The notes: generated from the letters alone by a model not told the origin. DNA of 7,832 nucleotides from Clostridia bacterium (GCA_003979335.1 RYWC01000027.1:252-8083); one strand, 5' to 3'; numbered from the stretch's first letter, positions 1 to 7,285 are shown. Numbers and translations are program-made.

Positions 1-1145
1 TTTTGGAAGCTTATCTGCCGAAAGAGGCGGAAAATACTGTAAAGGAAGCTTTGGACGAAACTTCCAACGCCGTTTATTACGAGTTTAACGAACCTGCGGA
101 GGACGAAATTCCGCCTACGCTTTATAAAAATAACGAAATAGTAAAAAACTTTGAAACCATTACCAATATGTATTCCCCCGTCAACTCAAAAGAGTTCGAC
201 CCGAACGCCGTAATGGCATTCTTTTACAGCCTGTTTCTTGGTTTTATTATGGGCGACGTCGGTTACGGGTTTTTAATGTTTTTGAGCGGAGGCGCGATAT
301 ATCTTAAAAAGCGCGCTTCCGACGGCGGTTTCAAAAGACTTGCAGGAGTGTTTGCTATAGGCGGTATCTTCGCCATAATGTGGGGACTGCTGTTTAACTC
401 GTTTTTCGGAACGCAGGTAATATTCGGAAAGGGCGTATCGGTAATTCCCGACGCGCAGAATGCGCGCTGGTCGCTAATGGGCATTCAGGTTCCGTCCGTG
501 CTGTTAATCAGTCTTGAAATTGGCGTCGTTCACCTTATGGTCGGTTACATTTGCAAAGCCGTACAGTGTATGCGCAGAGGGCAGTTCTGGGACGGAATGC
601 TGGACGGGCTCGTCTGGGCGGTATTCTCGATAGGTATGGGACTTGCGATAGCGGGATTTATAGACGAGCTGAATACGCCTGTTCTTGCCTACGTCGGCGG
701 AATAATGGCAGGCAGTATGCTTTTAATAGCAATGCTTACCGCAGGCAGAAAGGAAAAACTGCTTGGCAAGTTTACGAAAGGCTTCGGCGCGGCATACGGA
801 ATTATTAACTATGCATCGGATATACTGAGCTATGCAAGGCTTTACGGGCTAATGTTGTCGGGCGCGGTAATTGCGCAGATAGTTTCGAATTATTCTGTTC
901 AGTTTGTTCAAAGCGGCAACGTTGCGCTTATTATTTTAGCTGTAATTTTAATGGTTGTAGGGCACGGGTTCAACCTTGCAATCGGTCTTTTGGGCGCGTA
1001 TATTCACGACGCAAGGCTGCAATACGTTGAATTTTACGGAAGGTTCTTCGAAGGTGAGGGCGAGCTGTTCGCGCCGCTCGGCAGTAACCACAAATATATA
1101 AAACTGGAGAAATCCGCAGTTAATTTAAGCGGTTTATCTAAATAA
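1..1145 (+). CDS. ntpI: V-type ATPase subunit I (membrane stator), 5'-truncated
   Basis: This is the C-terminal membrane half of subunit I (a-subunit family), the stator protein that carries the two ion half-channels facing the proteolipid ring. The reading frame is open from the window edge (first full codon at 3) to TAA at 1143-1145, giving 380 visible residues. Family members are usually about 600-660 residues, so the cytosolic N-terminal half is off-window and the TTG at 3 is an internal Leu, not a start. Visible motifs, numbered from that codon, are FYSLFLGFIMGDVGYG (74-89), the helix SDILSYARLYGL (272-283) with R279 as the probable conserved arginine that meets the ring carboxylate, and GHGFNLAIGLLGAYIHDARL (320-339) followed by the YVEFYGRFFEGEG tail. 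Several hydrophobic segments lie between about 70 and 335. The gene ends 29 bases before ntpK, which fits one operon. The assignment is secure; only the missing N-terminus is unknown. Confidence 0.96.
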   Translation, partial: LEAYLPKEAENTVKEALDETSNAVYYEFNEPAEDEIPPTLYKNNEIVKNFETITNMYSPVNSKEFDPNAVMAFFYSLFLGFIMGDVGYGFLMFLSGGAIYLKKRASDGGFKRLAGVFAIGGIFAIMWGLLFNSFFGTQVIFGKGVSVIPDAQNARWSLMGIQVPSVLLISLEIGVVHLMVGYICKAVQCMRRGQFWDGMLDGLVWAVFSIGMGLAIAGFIDELNTPVLAYVGGIMAGSMLLIAMLTAGRKEKLLGKFTKGFGAAYGIINYASDILSYARLYGLMLSGAVIAQIVSNYSVQFVQSGNVALIILAVILMVVGHGFNLAIGLLGAYIHDARLQYVEFYGRFFEGEGELFAPLGSNHKYIKLEKSAVNLSGLSK

Positions 1146-1162
1146 ATTTAAAAACAATTTTC

Positions 1163-1167
1163 GGAGG
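1163..1167 (+). promoter_or_regulatory. Shine-Dalgarno site of ntpK
   Basis: GGAGG lies 7 bases before the ATG at 1175, an essentially ideal site. It is one of the strongest ribosome binding sites in the window. This fits the need for many K copies per complex (about ten in the E. hirae ring), though linking site strength to stoichiometry is inference. Confidence 0.8.
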
Positions 1168-1174
1168 TTTTTTT

Positions 1175-1630
1175 ATGACAACGGGTTCCGTTATAGGTAT
1201 CATCGGGATTGCGCTTTGCGTACTTCTCTGCGGCGTCGGTTCAGCGCTCGGACTTTACAAGACGGGTAGCGCCGCCGCAGGCGTTTTGGGTGAAAACCCC
1301 AAAAAGTTCGGTAAAGTGCTCGTTCTTGTGTTGCTTCCGGCAACTCAGGGTATCTACGGCTTCATTATCGGCATTATCGCTTCGGGCAATATCGCCGCAT
1401 TGGAGACTATGGAACAGGGCTGGGCGCTTTTCGGCGCAGTTATGCCCATGGCGATTTCCGGTCTTATAACCGGTATTTTTCAGGGTAAGTCGGCGGTCAA
1501 CTGTATTTATGCGGTAGGCAAGCAGGACTCTCTCGGCGGTAAGCTTATCATTTACCCTGCAATGATAGAGTTCTATGCGATTTTGGGACTTATCATTTCC
1601 ATTATGGTCGTACCTTTGGTTGTAGCTTAA
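1175..1630 (+). CDS. ntpK: V-type ATPase subunit K (rotor-ring proteolipid), Na+-type
   Basis: This is the 16-kDa-class proteolipid (151 residues) that forms the ion-carrying rotor ring in the membrane. It has four hydrophobic helices, roughly 5-27, 46-70, 84-112 and 124-150, arranged as two fused hairpins. Only the second hairpin keeps the ion-binding carboxylate, E132 in PAMIEFYAILG; the first has Q58 in LPATQGIYGF at the related place. L54, T57, Q58, Q103 and E132 correspond, at a constant offset of 7, to L61, T64, Q65, Q110 and E139 that bind Na+ in the E. hirae NtpK ring, and Y61 corresponds to Y68. Na+ coupling is therefore inferred. The ATG at 1175 is set by a strong GGAGG. The next gene, ntpE, starts 12 bases after the stop. 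Confidence 0.97.
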   Translation: MTTGSVIGIIGIALCVLLCGVGSALGLYKTGSAAAGVLGENPKKFGKVLVLVLLPATQGIYGFIIGIIASGNIAALETMEQGWALFGAVMPMAISGLITGIFQGKSAVNCIYAVGKQDSLGGKLIIYPAMIEFYAILGLIISIMVVPLVVA

Positions 1631-1642
1631 TAAGGTTAAGTT

Positions 1643-2215
1643 ATGGGCGTAGAAAACATTGTTGAACGCATAATTTCCGACGCGGAAAATGAGGCGGCGT
1701 TAATTGTTTCTTCGGCTGAAAAACAAGCGAGGGAAATAATAGACGGTGCAAATCTTTCCGCTGAACGCAAGCTTACGGGCGTAAAGGCGGAAGTGGCGCA
1801 AAAAGTCAAAGCGATACTCGACGGCAAGGCGGCAACTGCGCGTCTTGACGGCGCAAAAGCCGAACTGGCAGAGAAAAGACGGGTAATAGACGAGGTTTAT
1901 TCTTCGGCTTTGAAAGCGCTTAACACACTAGATAAAAAGGACGCGCTTCTTCTTGCAGACAGGCTTTTACAGGCTTTTGCGGAAGAGGGCGACGAAGTCG
2001 TGTTCGCTTCGGGTTACAAGTACGCGGCGGAAGTTTCCAAACTTGATGTGTTCAAAGAAAAGAAGTTAAAGCTTGCGCGCGGTAGCGGCAATTTCGACGG
2101 GGGATTTATTCTCTGCGGAAAAACAGCCGATAAGGACCTTTCTTACGGCGCGTTGCTCGCGGCGGACAGGGAAGAACGTCAGGCTGAAATCGCGGCAAAC
2201 GTTTTCAAAGGTTGA
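1643..2215 (+). CDS. ntpE: V-type ATPase subunit E (peripheral stalk)
   Basis: This 190-residue protein is subunit E, which forms the peripheral stalk (stator) with subunit G/H and ties the A3B3 head to subunit I. Residues about 1-90 are charged and rich in Ala, Glu, Lys and Arg without prolines, as expected for the long coiled-coil helix. The C-terminal part is a globular domain ending in GNFDGGFILCG followed by the acidic/basic ERQAEIAANVF helix, typical of the family. The length matches usual members (about 185-205). The start at 1643 follows ntpK by 12 bases with a weak AAGG at 1632-1635. The stop overlaps the leader of ntpC, whose ATG begins two bases later. The G/H partner gene is not next to it. 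Confidence 0.93.
   Translation: MGVENIVERIISDAENEAALIVSSAEKQAREIIDGANLSAERKLTGVKAEVAQKVKAILDGKAATARLDGAKAELAEKRRVIDEVYSSALKALNTLDKKDALLLADRLLQAFAEEGDEVVFASGYKYAAEVSKLDVFKEKKLKLARGSGNFDGGFILCGKTADKDLSYGALLAADREERQAEIAANVFKG
2207..2211 (+). promoter_or_regulatory. Shine-Dalgarno site deciding the ntpC start
   Basis: AAAGG lies 6 bases before the ATG at 2218, inside the last codons of ntpE. It favours ATG 2218 over the in-frame TTG at 2212, which has almost no room for a ribosome site and would add only two residues. The closeness to the ntpE stop (TGA 2213-2215) suggests translational coupling. Confidence 0.65.
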
Positions 2216-2217
2216 GT

Positions 2218-3192
2218 ATGGCAAAAAGCATAGATTACGTCAACGGAGTGATAGCCGCAAAAGAGGTTTCGCTTCTGGGCGGTAAAATAATAAAGCTTTG
2301 CGAAGTAAGCGCAGAGGAAGCGTTCCGCGCCGTTATCGAAAGCGGTTTCGGCAAAGGCGCCGAGGCGTCCGACGTGTACGGCTACGAAAATATTCTGTAT
2401 GCGGACGAAAAGGATACGGACGGGTTTATACGCGAGTATTCCCCGTCCGACGCCGAAAGGGCGTACTTTCTCTCTCCCCGTGATTTTCACAACGCCAAGG
2501 CTTTGTTAAAAGCGCGTTACCTTGCGGCGGAGGCGGATAAGATGCTCGCCCCCGAAGGGCTTTTCAGCGCAGAGGAAATTTCACGCTGTATAAAAGAAGA
2601 AGACTATCTGCCATTGGGCAGAGATTTAGCCGAAGCTTTAAAAACCGCATCCGGGCTTTTTAATAGCGGAGACGGCGAGGTTTCGGGCGCGGAAGTGGGG
2701 GCTGTATTTGAAAATGCGCTGTATAAGCACCTGTTTTCCGTTTGCGCAAAAAACTCGACGCTCAAAAAACTGCTTGTAAAAAAAGCAGACATGACAAATA
2801 TAATTACGGCGTTGCGTTCGGCTTCGCCCGAATATGCGGAAAAGAATTACGTTTACGGCGGCAAACTCAAAAAAGAACAGCTTGAAAAGCTTTTTTCCGA
2901 AGATTCTGAAAAGACGGCAACCTGTCTTGACGGAACGGACTATGCCGAGTTTGCGCGTATCTGTCTTGAAGATAAATTTAAGGGGCTTCCGCTTACGCGC
3001 GCTGAAATAATCAGGGACGATTTAGAAATAGATTTTCTTGCCGAAAGAAAATACGAACTTAAAAGAACTCAGCCTTTTTTATATTATGTGCTGAGACGGC
3101 GCGCGGAAAATTCTAACCTGAGAATACTTTTCGTCTGCTTGCTTGCCGGTATGGATGAAAATTTTATTAAAAAGAGAATGCGCGCAATTTAA
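2218..3192 (+). CDS. ntpC: V-type ATPase subunit C (ring-to-shaft adaptor)
   Basis: This 324-residue soluble protein is subunit C (eukaryotic d, AtpC/NtpC family). It forms a funnel-like socket on top of the K ring and receives the D-F shaft, so that ring rotation turns the shaft. The N-terminus MAKSIDYVNGVIAAKEVSLL and the helical, charged body (for example NIITALRSASPEYAEKNYVYGG with the following KLKKEQLEKL segment) fit the three-repeat helical fold of the family. The C-terminal LRRRAENSNLRILFVCLLAG motif is also characteristic. The length is normal (about 320-350). There is no predicted membrane segment, as expected. It starts two bases after ntpE ends and is followed by a 68-base gap before ntpF. 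Confidence 0.94.
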   Translation: MAKSIDYVNGVIAAKEVSLLGGKIIKLCEVSAEEAFRAVIESGFGKGAEASDVYGYENILYADEKDTDGFIREYSPSDAERAYFLSPRDFHNAKALLKARYLAAEADKMLAPEGLFSAEEISRCIKEEDYLPLGRDLAEALKTASGLFNSGDGEVSGAEVGAVFENALYKHLFSVCAKNSTLKKLLVKKADMTNIITALRSASPEYAEKNYVYGGKLKKEQLEKLFSEDSEKTATCLDGTDYAEFARICLEDKFKGLPLTRAEIIRDDLEIDFLAERKYELKRTQPFLYYVLRRRAENSNLRILFVCLLAGMDENFIKKRMRAI

Positions 3193-3251
3193 TCTGCTTA
3201 CGGAAAAGCCGCGTTGCTAAGATGGCGCGCCTTTAAGTTAAGCGGTTCAGC

Positions 3252-3257
3252 GGAGGA
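3252..3257 (+). promoter_or_regulatory. Shine-Dalgarno site of ntpF
   Basis: GGAGGA sits just before the ATG at 3261 with very short spacing (3-4 bases). The 68-base ntpC-ntpF gap (3193-3260) otherwise shows no convincing promoter, terminator or small gene. Confidence 0.6.
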
Positions 3258-3260
3258 TTT

Positions 3261-3578
3261 ATGACGGGAAAAATTGCCATTGTAGGCGACGGCGACAGTA
3301 TAACCGTTTTCAAAGCGGCAGGCGTTTCGACGTTTGCGGCGGAAAACGACGTTAAAGCAAAAGAAATTCTGCGCCGTATAGCAAAAGAGTTTAAAATTAT
3401 ATTTATAACCGAAGAATTGGCACGCCCGTTAAGCGCTTTTTTGAAAAGGTTTGACGAAGAACCTTACCCCGTGGTTTTAAGCATACCGTCAGGCGGCGGA
3501 AGCACGGGTTACGGCACTGAACTTTTAAAAAGCGCAATGGAGCGCGCTTTGGGCGTGGATATTCTTTTTAACAACTGA
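3261..3578 (+). CDS. ntpF: V-type ATPase subunit F (central stalk)
   Basis: This 105-residue protein is subunit F, the small Rossmann-like component that binds subunit D in the rotating central shaft and, in studied V-ATPases, stimulates ATPase activity. The N-terminus GKIAIVGDGDSITVFKAAGV is the family hallmark, a strand-loop-helix with the GD pair. It is followed by a central IIFITEELA strand, then PYPVVLSIPSG and a Gly-rich stretch, and a C-terminal helix that would dock along D. Length is typical (about 100-110). The symbol follows the common V-type scheme; in E. hirae the equivalent gene is called ntpG, and ntpF there means another stalk protein. It lies between ntpC and ntpA as in many bacterial operons. 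Confidence 0.93.
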   Translation: MTGKIAIVGDGDSITVFKAAGVSTFAAENDVKAKEILRRIAKEFKIIFITEELARPLSAFLKRFDEEPYPVVLSIPSGGGSTGYGTELLKSAMERALGVDILFNN

Positions 3579-3588
3579 AACGATTGAA

Positions 3589-3614
3589 GTACAGCCGTAA
3601 GTTTTTTGCTGTAC
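3589..3614 (+). promoter_or_regulatory. Hairpin in the ntpF-ntpA gap
   Basis: GTACAGC (3589-3595) and GCTGTAC (3608-3614) form a perfect 7-bp stem with a 12-base loop. TAAGTT (3598-3603), in the loop, can instead pair with AACTTA (3615-3620), so the two stems exclude each other. The T run is in the loop and no T tract follows the stem, so it does not look like a standard intrinsic terminator. Its role is unknown; mRNA processing, stability or a change of expression level before ntpA are possible. Confidence 0.5.
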
Positions 3615-3622
3615 AACTTATT

Positions 3623-3637
3623 TGCGGTATAGCCGCA
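3623..3637 (+). promoter_or_regulatory. Small hairpin upstream of the ntpA ribosome site
   Basis: TGCGG (3623-3627) and CCGCA (3633-3637) form a 5-bp GC-rich stem with the 5-base loop TATAG. It ends 9 bases before the AAGGA (3647-3651) that precedes the ntpA ATG at 3660. It leaves that site free and could help keep it unstructured. Function is not shown. Confidence 0.4.
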
Positions 3638-3659
3638 TTAAAAATTAAGGAAAACGAGT

Positions 3660-5420
3660 ATGGGAAAGACAGTTAAAATTTCGGGACCTTTGATAATTGC
3701 CGAGGGTATGGCGGACAGCAAGATGTTTGACGTTGTCCGCGTTTCGGACAAGGGGCTTATAGGTGAAATCATAGAACTCAGGGGGGATAAAGCTTCTATT
3801 CAGGTCTATGAGGAAACTTCGGGTTTAGGTCCCGGCGAAGAGGTTGTTTCCACTGGCGAGCCTCTTTCCTGCGAGCTTGCACCGGGGCTTATTTCAGGTA
3901 TATTCGACGGTATTCAGCGTCCGCTTACAACGCTTTATTTCAAGTACGGCGCAAGGATATCGAGGGGCGTATCGGTAAACAATCTTGACAGGGATAAAAA
4001 GTGGCATTTCGTTCCCGTCGCAGTAAAAGGCGACAAGGTTTCTGAGGGCGACGTTTTGGGCACCGTGCGCGAAACCGAGCTGATAGAACATAAAATAATG
4101 GTTCCCAACGGTATGAGCGGTGAAATTCTTTCCATCGAAGAAGGCGATTTCGCTATTGAAGATACCGTTGCCGTAATCAGAACGCAGAGCGGCAAACGCC
4201 CTGTATCAATGCTGAGGAAATGGCCTGTAAGACGTGGCAGACCTTACAAAGAAAAGCTTTCCCCCACAGCTCCTATGATAACGGGTCAAAGGGTAATAGA
4301 TACTTTGTTCCCTATCGCAAGAGGCGGCGTTGCGGCAGTACCCGGTCCTTTCGGAAGCGGTAAAACCGTCGTTCAGCATCAGCTTGCAAAGTGGGCTGAG
4401 GCGGATATAATCGTCTATGTCGGTTGCGGCGAACGCGGCAACGAAATGACGGACGTTTTAAACGAATTCCCTGCGCTTAAAGACCCTAAAACGGGCGAAC
4501 CATTAATGAAGCGCACCATACTTATTGCAAACACATCCGATATGCCCGTCGCCGCGCGCGAAGCGAGCATTTACACGGGCATAACCATTGCGGAGTATTT
4601 CCGCGATATGGGTTACAACGTCGCAATAATGGCGGATAGCACTTCGCGTTGGGCGGAGGCTCTGCGTGAAATGAGCGGACGTCTTGAGGAAATGCCCGGC
4701 GATGAGGGATACCCTGCTTATCTTTCAAGCCGTCTTGCGGAATTCTACGAAAGGGCAGGCATAGTAAAACTGCTCGGTTCTGGCGACAGGACTGGTTCGG
4801 TAACGGCGATAGGCGCGGTTTCTCCCCCGGGAGGGGATTTGAGCGAACCCGTTTCACAAGCTACTTTAAGGATAGTAAAAGTTTTCTGGGGGCTTTCGGC
4901 TTCGCTTGCATACAAACGTCATTTCCCTGCGATTGATTGGCTTATTAGCTATTCTCTTTATGTTGACAGAATGAAAGACTGGTATGACGAAAAGGTGGGC
5001 GCCGATTTTTACAGATACCGTCAGTTTGTTGCAACCGTCCTGCAAGAGGAGGCGGCATTAGACGAAATTGTCCGTCTTGTCGGCGTGGACGCGCTCTCTT
5101 CAAAGGACAGGCTTACTATGGAAACGGCAAAGATTATCCGCGAGGACTATCTGCACCAGAACGCCTTTGACGAGGTGGACACTTACACTTCGATGAAAAA
5201 GCAGTATTTAATGCTTAAACTCATCTATGAATTTTACAGCCGCGCAAGAGAAGCTGTTGAAAACTTTGCCGATATGAAAGCTATCCTTGCCTGCTCATGT
5301 AAGGAAAAGATAGGGCGCGCAAAGTATATAACTGAAAACAACCTTTCCGAGTTCGACGAGATTTTAAAAATTATGGCAACCGAACTTAAAGCGCTCAGCC
5401 AGGGGGGAGAAGATGTTTAA
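3660..5420 (+). CDS. ntpA: V-type ATPase catalytic subunit A
   Basis: This 586-residue protein is the catalytic A subunit, three copies of which alternate with B in the A3B3 head and hydrolyse (or make) ATP. The N-terminal beta-barrel (about 1-75) is followed by the A-specific bulge domain (about 110-190), then the nucleotide-binding domain and a helical C-terminal domain. The Walker A loop GPFGSGKT is at 229-236 (K235), the catalytic glutamate is probably E258 in GCGERGNEM, the Walker B strand [11 protein letters not shown] is at 321-331 (D326), and [11 protein letters not shown] is at 388-398. All key residues are intact, the length is normal (about 580-600), and there is no intein at the P-loop where some archaeal A subunits carry one. 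The 81-base leader has two hairpins and AAGGA at 3647-3651. The last 8 bases overlap ntpB. Confidence 0.98.
   Translation: MGKTVKISGPLIIAEGMADSKMFDVVRVSDKGLIGEIIELRGDKASIQVYEETSGLGPGEEVVSTGEPLSCELAPGLISGIFDGIQRPLTTLYFKYGARISRGVSVNNLDRDKKWHFVPVAVKGDKVSEGDVLGTVRETELIEHKIMVPNGMSGEILSIEEGDFAIEDTVAVIRTQSGKRPVSMLRKWPVRRGRPYKEKLSPTAPMITGQRVIDTLFPIARGGVAAVPGPFGSGKTVVQHQLAKWAEADIIVYVGCGERGNEMTDVLNEFPALKDPKTGEPLMKRTILIANTSDMPVAAREASIYTGITIAEYFRDMGYNVAIMADSTSRWAEALREMSGRLEEMPGDEGYPAYLSSRLAEFYERAGIVKLLGSGDRTGSVTAIGAVSPPGGDLSEPVSQATLRIVKVFWGLSASLAYKRHFPAIDWLISYSLYVDRMKDWYDEKVGADFYRYRQFVATVLQEEAALDEIVRLVGVDALSSKDRLTMETAKIIREDYLHQNAFDEVDTYTSMKKQYLMLKLIYEFYSRAREAVENFADMKAILACSCKEKIGRAKYITENNLSEFDEILKIMATELKALSQGGEDV
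5401..5410 (+). promoter_or_regulatory. Ribosome binding site of ntpB inside ntpA
   Basis: The purine tract AGGGGGGAGA lies within the last codons of ntpA, directly before the ntpB ATG at 5413. Together with the 8-base overlap it points to translational coupling, a simple way to make equal amounts of A and B for the 3:3 head. Confidence 0.7.
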
Positions 5421-6780
5421 AGAATATAAAACAATCCGCGAAGTTGTCGGTCCCCTTATGCTTGTGGACGGTGTTCAGGGCGTAAAATATAACGAGCTTG
5501 TCGACGTCGTCTGCTCAAACGGCGACATAAGAAGAGGCAAGGTGCTTGAAATCAACCGCGACAAAGCGGTAGTACAGTTATTCGAAAATTCACAGGGCCT
5601 GCAAATTGCTACGGCAAAGGCAAGGTTTACGGGTCACAGCCAGCAGCTTGCAGTTTCAAAAGATATGTTGGGCAGGGTGTTTGACGGAATGGGAAACCCT
5701 CGCGACGGAGGCGAACCCGTCATTCCCGAAAAACTTCTTGACATAAACGGCGAACCTATCAACCCTGCGGCGCGCGACTACCCCGACGAATTTATTCAGA
5801 CGGGTGTTTCCGCAATCGACGGGCTGAATACGCTTGTAAGGGGTCAGAAACTTCCCGTATTTTCAATGAGCGGTCTTCCCCATGCCGAGCTCGCCGCGCA
5901 GATTGCAAGGCAGGCAAAGGTTAAGGGTGGCGACAGCAAATTCGCGGTTGTGTTTGCGGCGATAGGCATAACGTTTGAAGAAGCGCAGTATTTCGTTGAC
6001 GACTTCAAAAGAACGGGCGCAATAGAAAGAACGGTGCTTTTCACAAATCTTGCAAACGACCCTGCCGTTGAAAGAATTGCAACCCCCCGTATGGCTTTGA
6101 CCTGCGCGGAATATCTCGCGTTTGAGTGCGGTATGCACGTCCTTGTCATTATGACGGACATTACAAACTATGCCGAAGCCCTGCGTGAAGTTTCCGCCGC
6201 TCGCCGTGAAGTTCCCGGCAGACGCGGCTACCCAGGTTATCTTTATACGGACCTTGCGTCCTTGTACGAGCGCGCAGGCAGAATAAGGGGCAGCGAGGGC
6301 TCGATTACTCAGATACCTATCCTTACCATGCCTGAAGATGACAAAACCCACCCCATACCCGACCTTACGGGCTATATTACCGAGGGGCAGATTATCCTTT
6401 CGCGCGACCTTTACAAAAAGGGCATAAATCCCCCCATTGACGTTTTGCCGTCGCTGTCCCGTCTTAAAGACAAGGGTATAGGCAGGGGCAAAACGCGTGA
6501 AGACCATGCGGATACAATGAACCAGCTGTTTTCGGCTTATGCAAGCGGAAAAGAGAGCAAAGAACTTTCCGCCATTTTGGGCGAAGCCGCGCTTTCGGAT
6601 ACGGACAAGCTTTACGCAAAGTTTGCCGAACAGTTTGAAAAACTGTATATTAACCAAGGCTTTGACGCAGACAGACCCGTAGAAGAAACGCTTGATTTGG
6701 GTTGGGAGCTTTTGAAAATTCTGCCCGTGACCGAATTGAAGCGTATTCGTCAGGCATATATAGATAAGTATCTGAAATAA
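5413..6780 (+). CDS. ntpB: V-type ATPase non-catalytic subunit B
   Basis: This 455-residue protein is subunit B, the non-catalytic partner of A in the A3B3 head. It has the beta-barrel N-terminus (about 1-75), then the ATPase-like core. At the P-loop position the sequence is SMSGLPHAE (151-159), without the GKT of an active Walker A, which is normal for B and marks it as non-catalytic. Other family landmarks are [14 protein letters not shown] (185-198), [17 protein letters not shown] (244-260), [16 protein letters not shown] (267-282) and DVLPSLSRL (343-351), where R350 is the probable arginine finger reaching the neighbouring catalytic site. Length is normal (about 455-470). It overlaps ntpA by 8 bases. 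No clear terminator follows; instead a repeat region begins about 27 bases downstream. Confidence 0.98.
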   Translation: MFKEYKTIREVVGPLMLVDGVQGVKYNELVDVVCSNGDIRRGKVLEINRDKAVVQLFENSQGLQIATAKARFTGHSQQLAVSKDMLGRVFDGMGNPRDGGEPVIPEKLLDINGEPINPAARDYPDEFIQTGVSAIDGLNTLVRGQKLPVFSMSGLPHAELAAQIARQAKVKGGDSKFAVVFAAIGITFEEAQYFVDDFKRTGAIERTVLFTNLANDPAVERIATPRMALTCAEYLAFECGMHVLVIMTDITNYAEALREVSAARREVPGRRGYPGYLYTDLASLYERAGRIRGSEGSITQIPILTMPEDDKTHPIPDLTGYITEGQIILSRDLYKKGINPPIDVLPSLSRLKDKGIGRGKTREDHADTMNQLFSAYASGKESKELSAILGEAALSDTDKLYAKFAEQFEKLYINQGFDADRPVEETLDLGWELLKILPVTELKRIRQAYIDKYLK

Positions 6781-6807
6781 TTATTCCGCCGTCATATAAC
6801 GCCCTCT

Positions 6808-6934
6808 GTCATTCAGAGCGAAGCGAAGAATCTCCCCAATCAGAAAACATTGCCGTCATTCAGGGCGATAGCTAAGAGTCCCTAATCAAAAGCGAAAATA
6901 TTGCTGTCATTCCGAACGAAAGTGAGGAATCCCC
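6808..6934 (+). repeat. Three-unit direct repeat block, copy 1
   Basis: Three related units all start GTCATTC: unit a at 6808 (GTCATTCAGAGCGAAGCGAA, then GAATCTCCCC), unit b at 6855 (GTCATTCAGGGCGATAGC...) and unit c at 6906 (GTCATTCCGAACGAAAGTGA, then GGAATCCCC). The linkers contain AATCAGAAAACA and TAATCAAAAGC. Units are 46-52 bases apart, too irregular in sequence and spacing for a CRISPR array, and the units themselves differ. Near-identical GAGCGAAGCGAAGAATC sequences are, from memory, scattered in intergenic regions of many bacterial genomes; function is unknown. Confidence 0.9.
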
Positions 6935-6978
6935 ACGGTTAAACCTTGGCGGTTACAAGCAAAACTCTTCTCTCTTGT

Positions 6979-7105
6979 GTCATTCAGAGCGAAGCGAAGA
7001 ATCTCCCAATCAGAAAACACTGTTGTCATTCAAGGCGATAACGAAGCATCCGCTAATCAAAAGCAAAGATATTGCTGTCATTCCGAACGAAAGTGAGGAA
7101 TCCCC
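6979..7105 (+). repeat. Three-unit direct repeat block, copy 2
   Basis: The a-b-c order of copy 1 is repeated here: a at 6979, b at 7025, c at 7077, each 170-171 bases after its counterpart. Unit c is identical over 29 bases (6906-6934 and 7077-7105). Unit a with its linker differs at three substitutions and one indel, while b with its linker has about seven substitutions and one indel. The linkers are conserved as well, so the whole 127-base block was probably duplicated as one piece. The 44 bases between the blocks (6935-6978) are not repeated after copy 2. Confidence 0.9.
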
Positions 7106-7126
7106 CAATAAAAGTGCTTACCCAAT

Positions 7127-7154
7127 GGGATGTTGCGGCTGCGCTCAAAATGAC
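7127..7154 (-). repeat. Inverted copy of the repeat unit
   Basis: Read on the minus strand this segment is GTCATTTTGAGCGCAGCCGC followed by AACATCCC, which lines up with the direct units (GTCATTCAGAGCGAAGCGAA..., ending in a C run). Matches to unit c are about 17 of 28 positions, clustered at both ends and in the GAGCG core. Being opposite to the six direct units, it could pair with any of them in RNA or single-stranded DNA, most readily with unit c at 7077, only 21 bases away. Confidence 0.65.
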
Positions 7155-7162
7155 GCTACTGT

Positions 7163-7199
7163 GTCACCCTGTACAAGGGCAAAGCCCGAAGGTTTGCAC
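7163..7199 (+). repeat. Possible degenerate repeat unit
   Basis: The stretch begins GTCACCCTG and continues to a GAAGG motif, the same overall pattern as the direct units (GTCA, a polar core, GAAG/GAGG). Similarity is weak. It contains the short inverted repeat GGGC-AAA-GCCC (7177-7187) and the palindrome TGTACA (7170-7175). It may be a decayed or variant member of the family or chance. Confidence 0.35.
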
Positions 7200-7233
7200 G
7201 CCGCATTGTAAAGTTATTATAATAATGTGCAAA
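7193..7233 (+). promoter_or_regulatory. Inverted repeat bracketing the candidate -10 box
   Basis: TTTGCAC (7193-7199) and GTGCAAA (7227-7233) are perfect inverted 7-base arms separated by 27 bases that contain TATAAT. Allowing one bulged G (7234), the pairing extends to 10 bp (7190-7199 with 7227-7237). It could be an operator around the promoter, or a hairpin in read-through RNA. No regulator can be named from the sequence. Confidence 0.4.
7194..7223 (+). promoter_or_regulatory. Candidate promoter for ntpD
   Basis: A perfect TATAAT (7218-7223) lies 18 bases after TTGCAC (7194-7199), which matches only three of six consensus -35 positions. Transcription would begin near 7230, giving a leader of about 65 bases to the ntpD ATG at 7296. 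The place, right after the repeats and before an otherwise isolated ntpD, supports it; the AT-rich context means the -10 match could be chance. Confidence 0.42.
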
Positions 7234-7285
7234 GCCTGCCTGGGACCCCTCACGATATTAAGTACAGAATATCCAAGGCTTGCAA

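Noticed and set aside
3589..3614. Intrinsic terminator after ntpF
   Set aside because: The T run lies in the hairpin loop, and no T tract follows the stem, so it does not fit the terminator pattern.
3589..3620. H-type RNA pseudoknot from the two overlapping stems
   Set aside because: The second stem would follow the first with no bases left to cross its 7-bp groove, so the two stems are alternatives rather than a pseudoknot.
3606..3633. Promoter for ntpA (TTGCTG, 16 bases, TATAGC)
   Set aside because: Only three of six and four of six consensus matches, and the boxes fall within the two hairpins; too weak to call.
5563..6000. Loss of function in ntpB from the missing Walker A motif
   Set aside because: A degenerate P-loop (SMSGLPHAE) is normal for non-catalytic B subunits.
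5863..6657. 264-codon minus-strand ORF
   Set aside because: It lies wholly inside ntpB on the opposite strand; ntpB is conserved throughout and the minus-strand product shows no recognisable domain.
6808..7105. CRISPR array
   Set aside because: Units are divergent (a, b and c differ), linkers are conserved between blocks rather than unique, only six units occur and no cas gene is visible.
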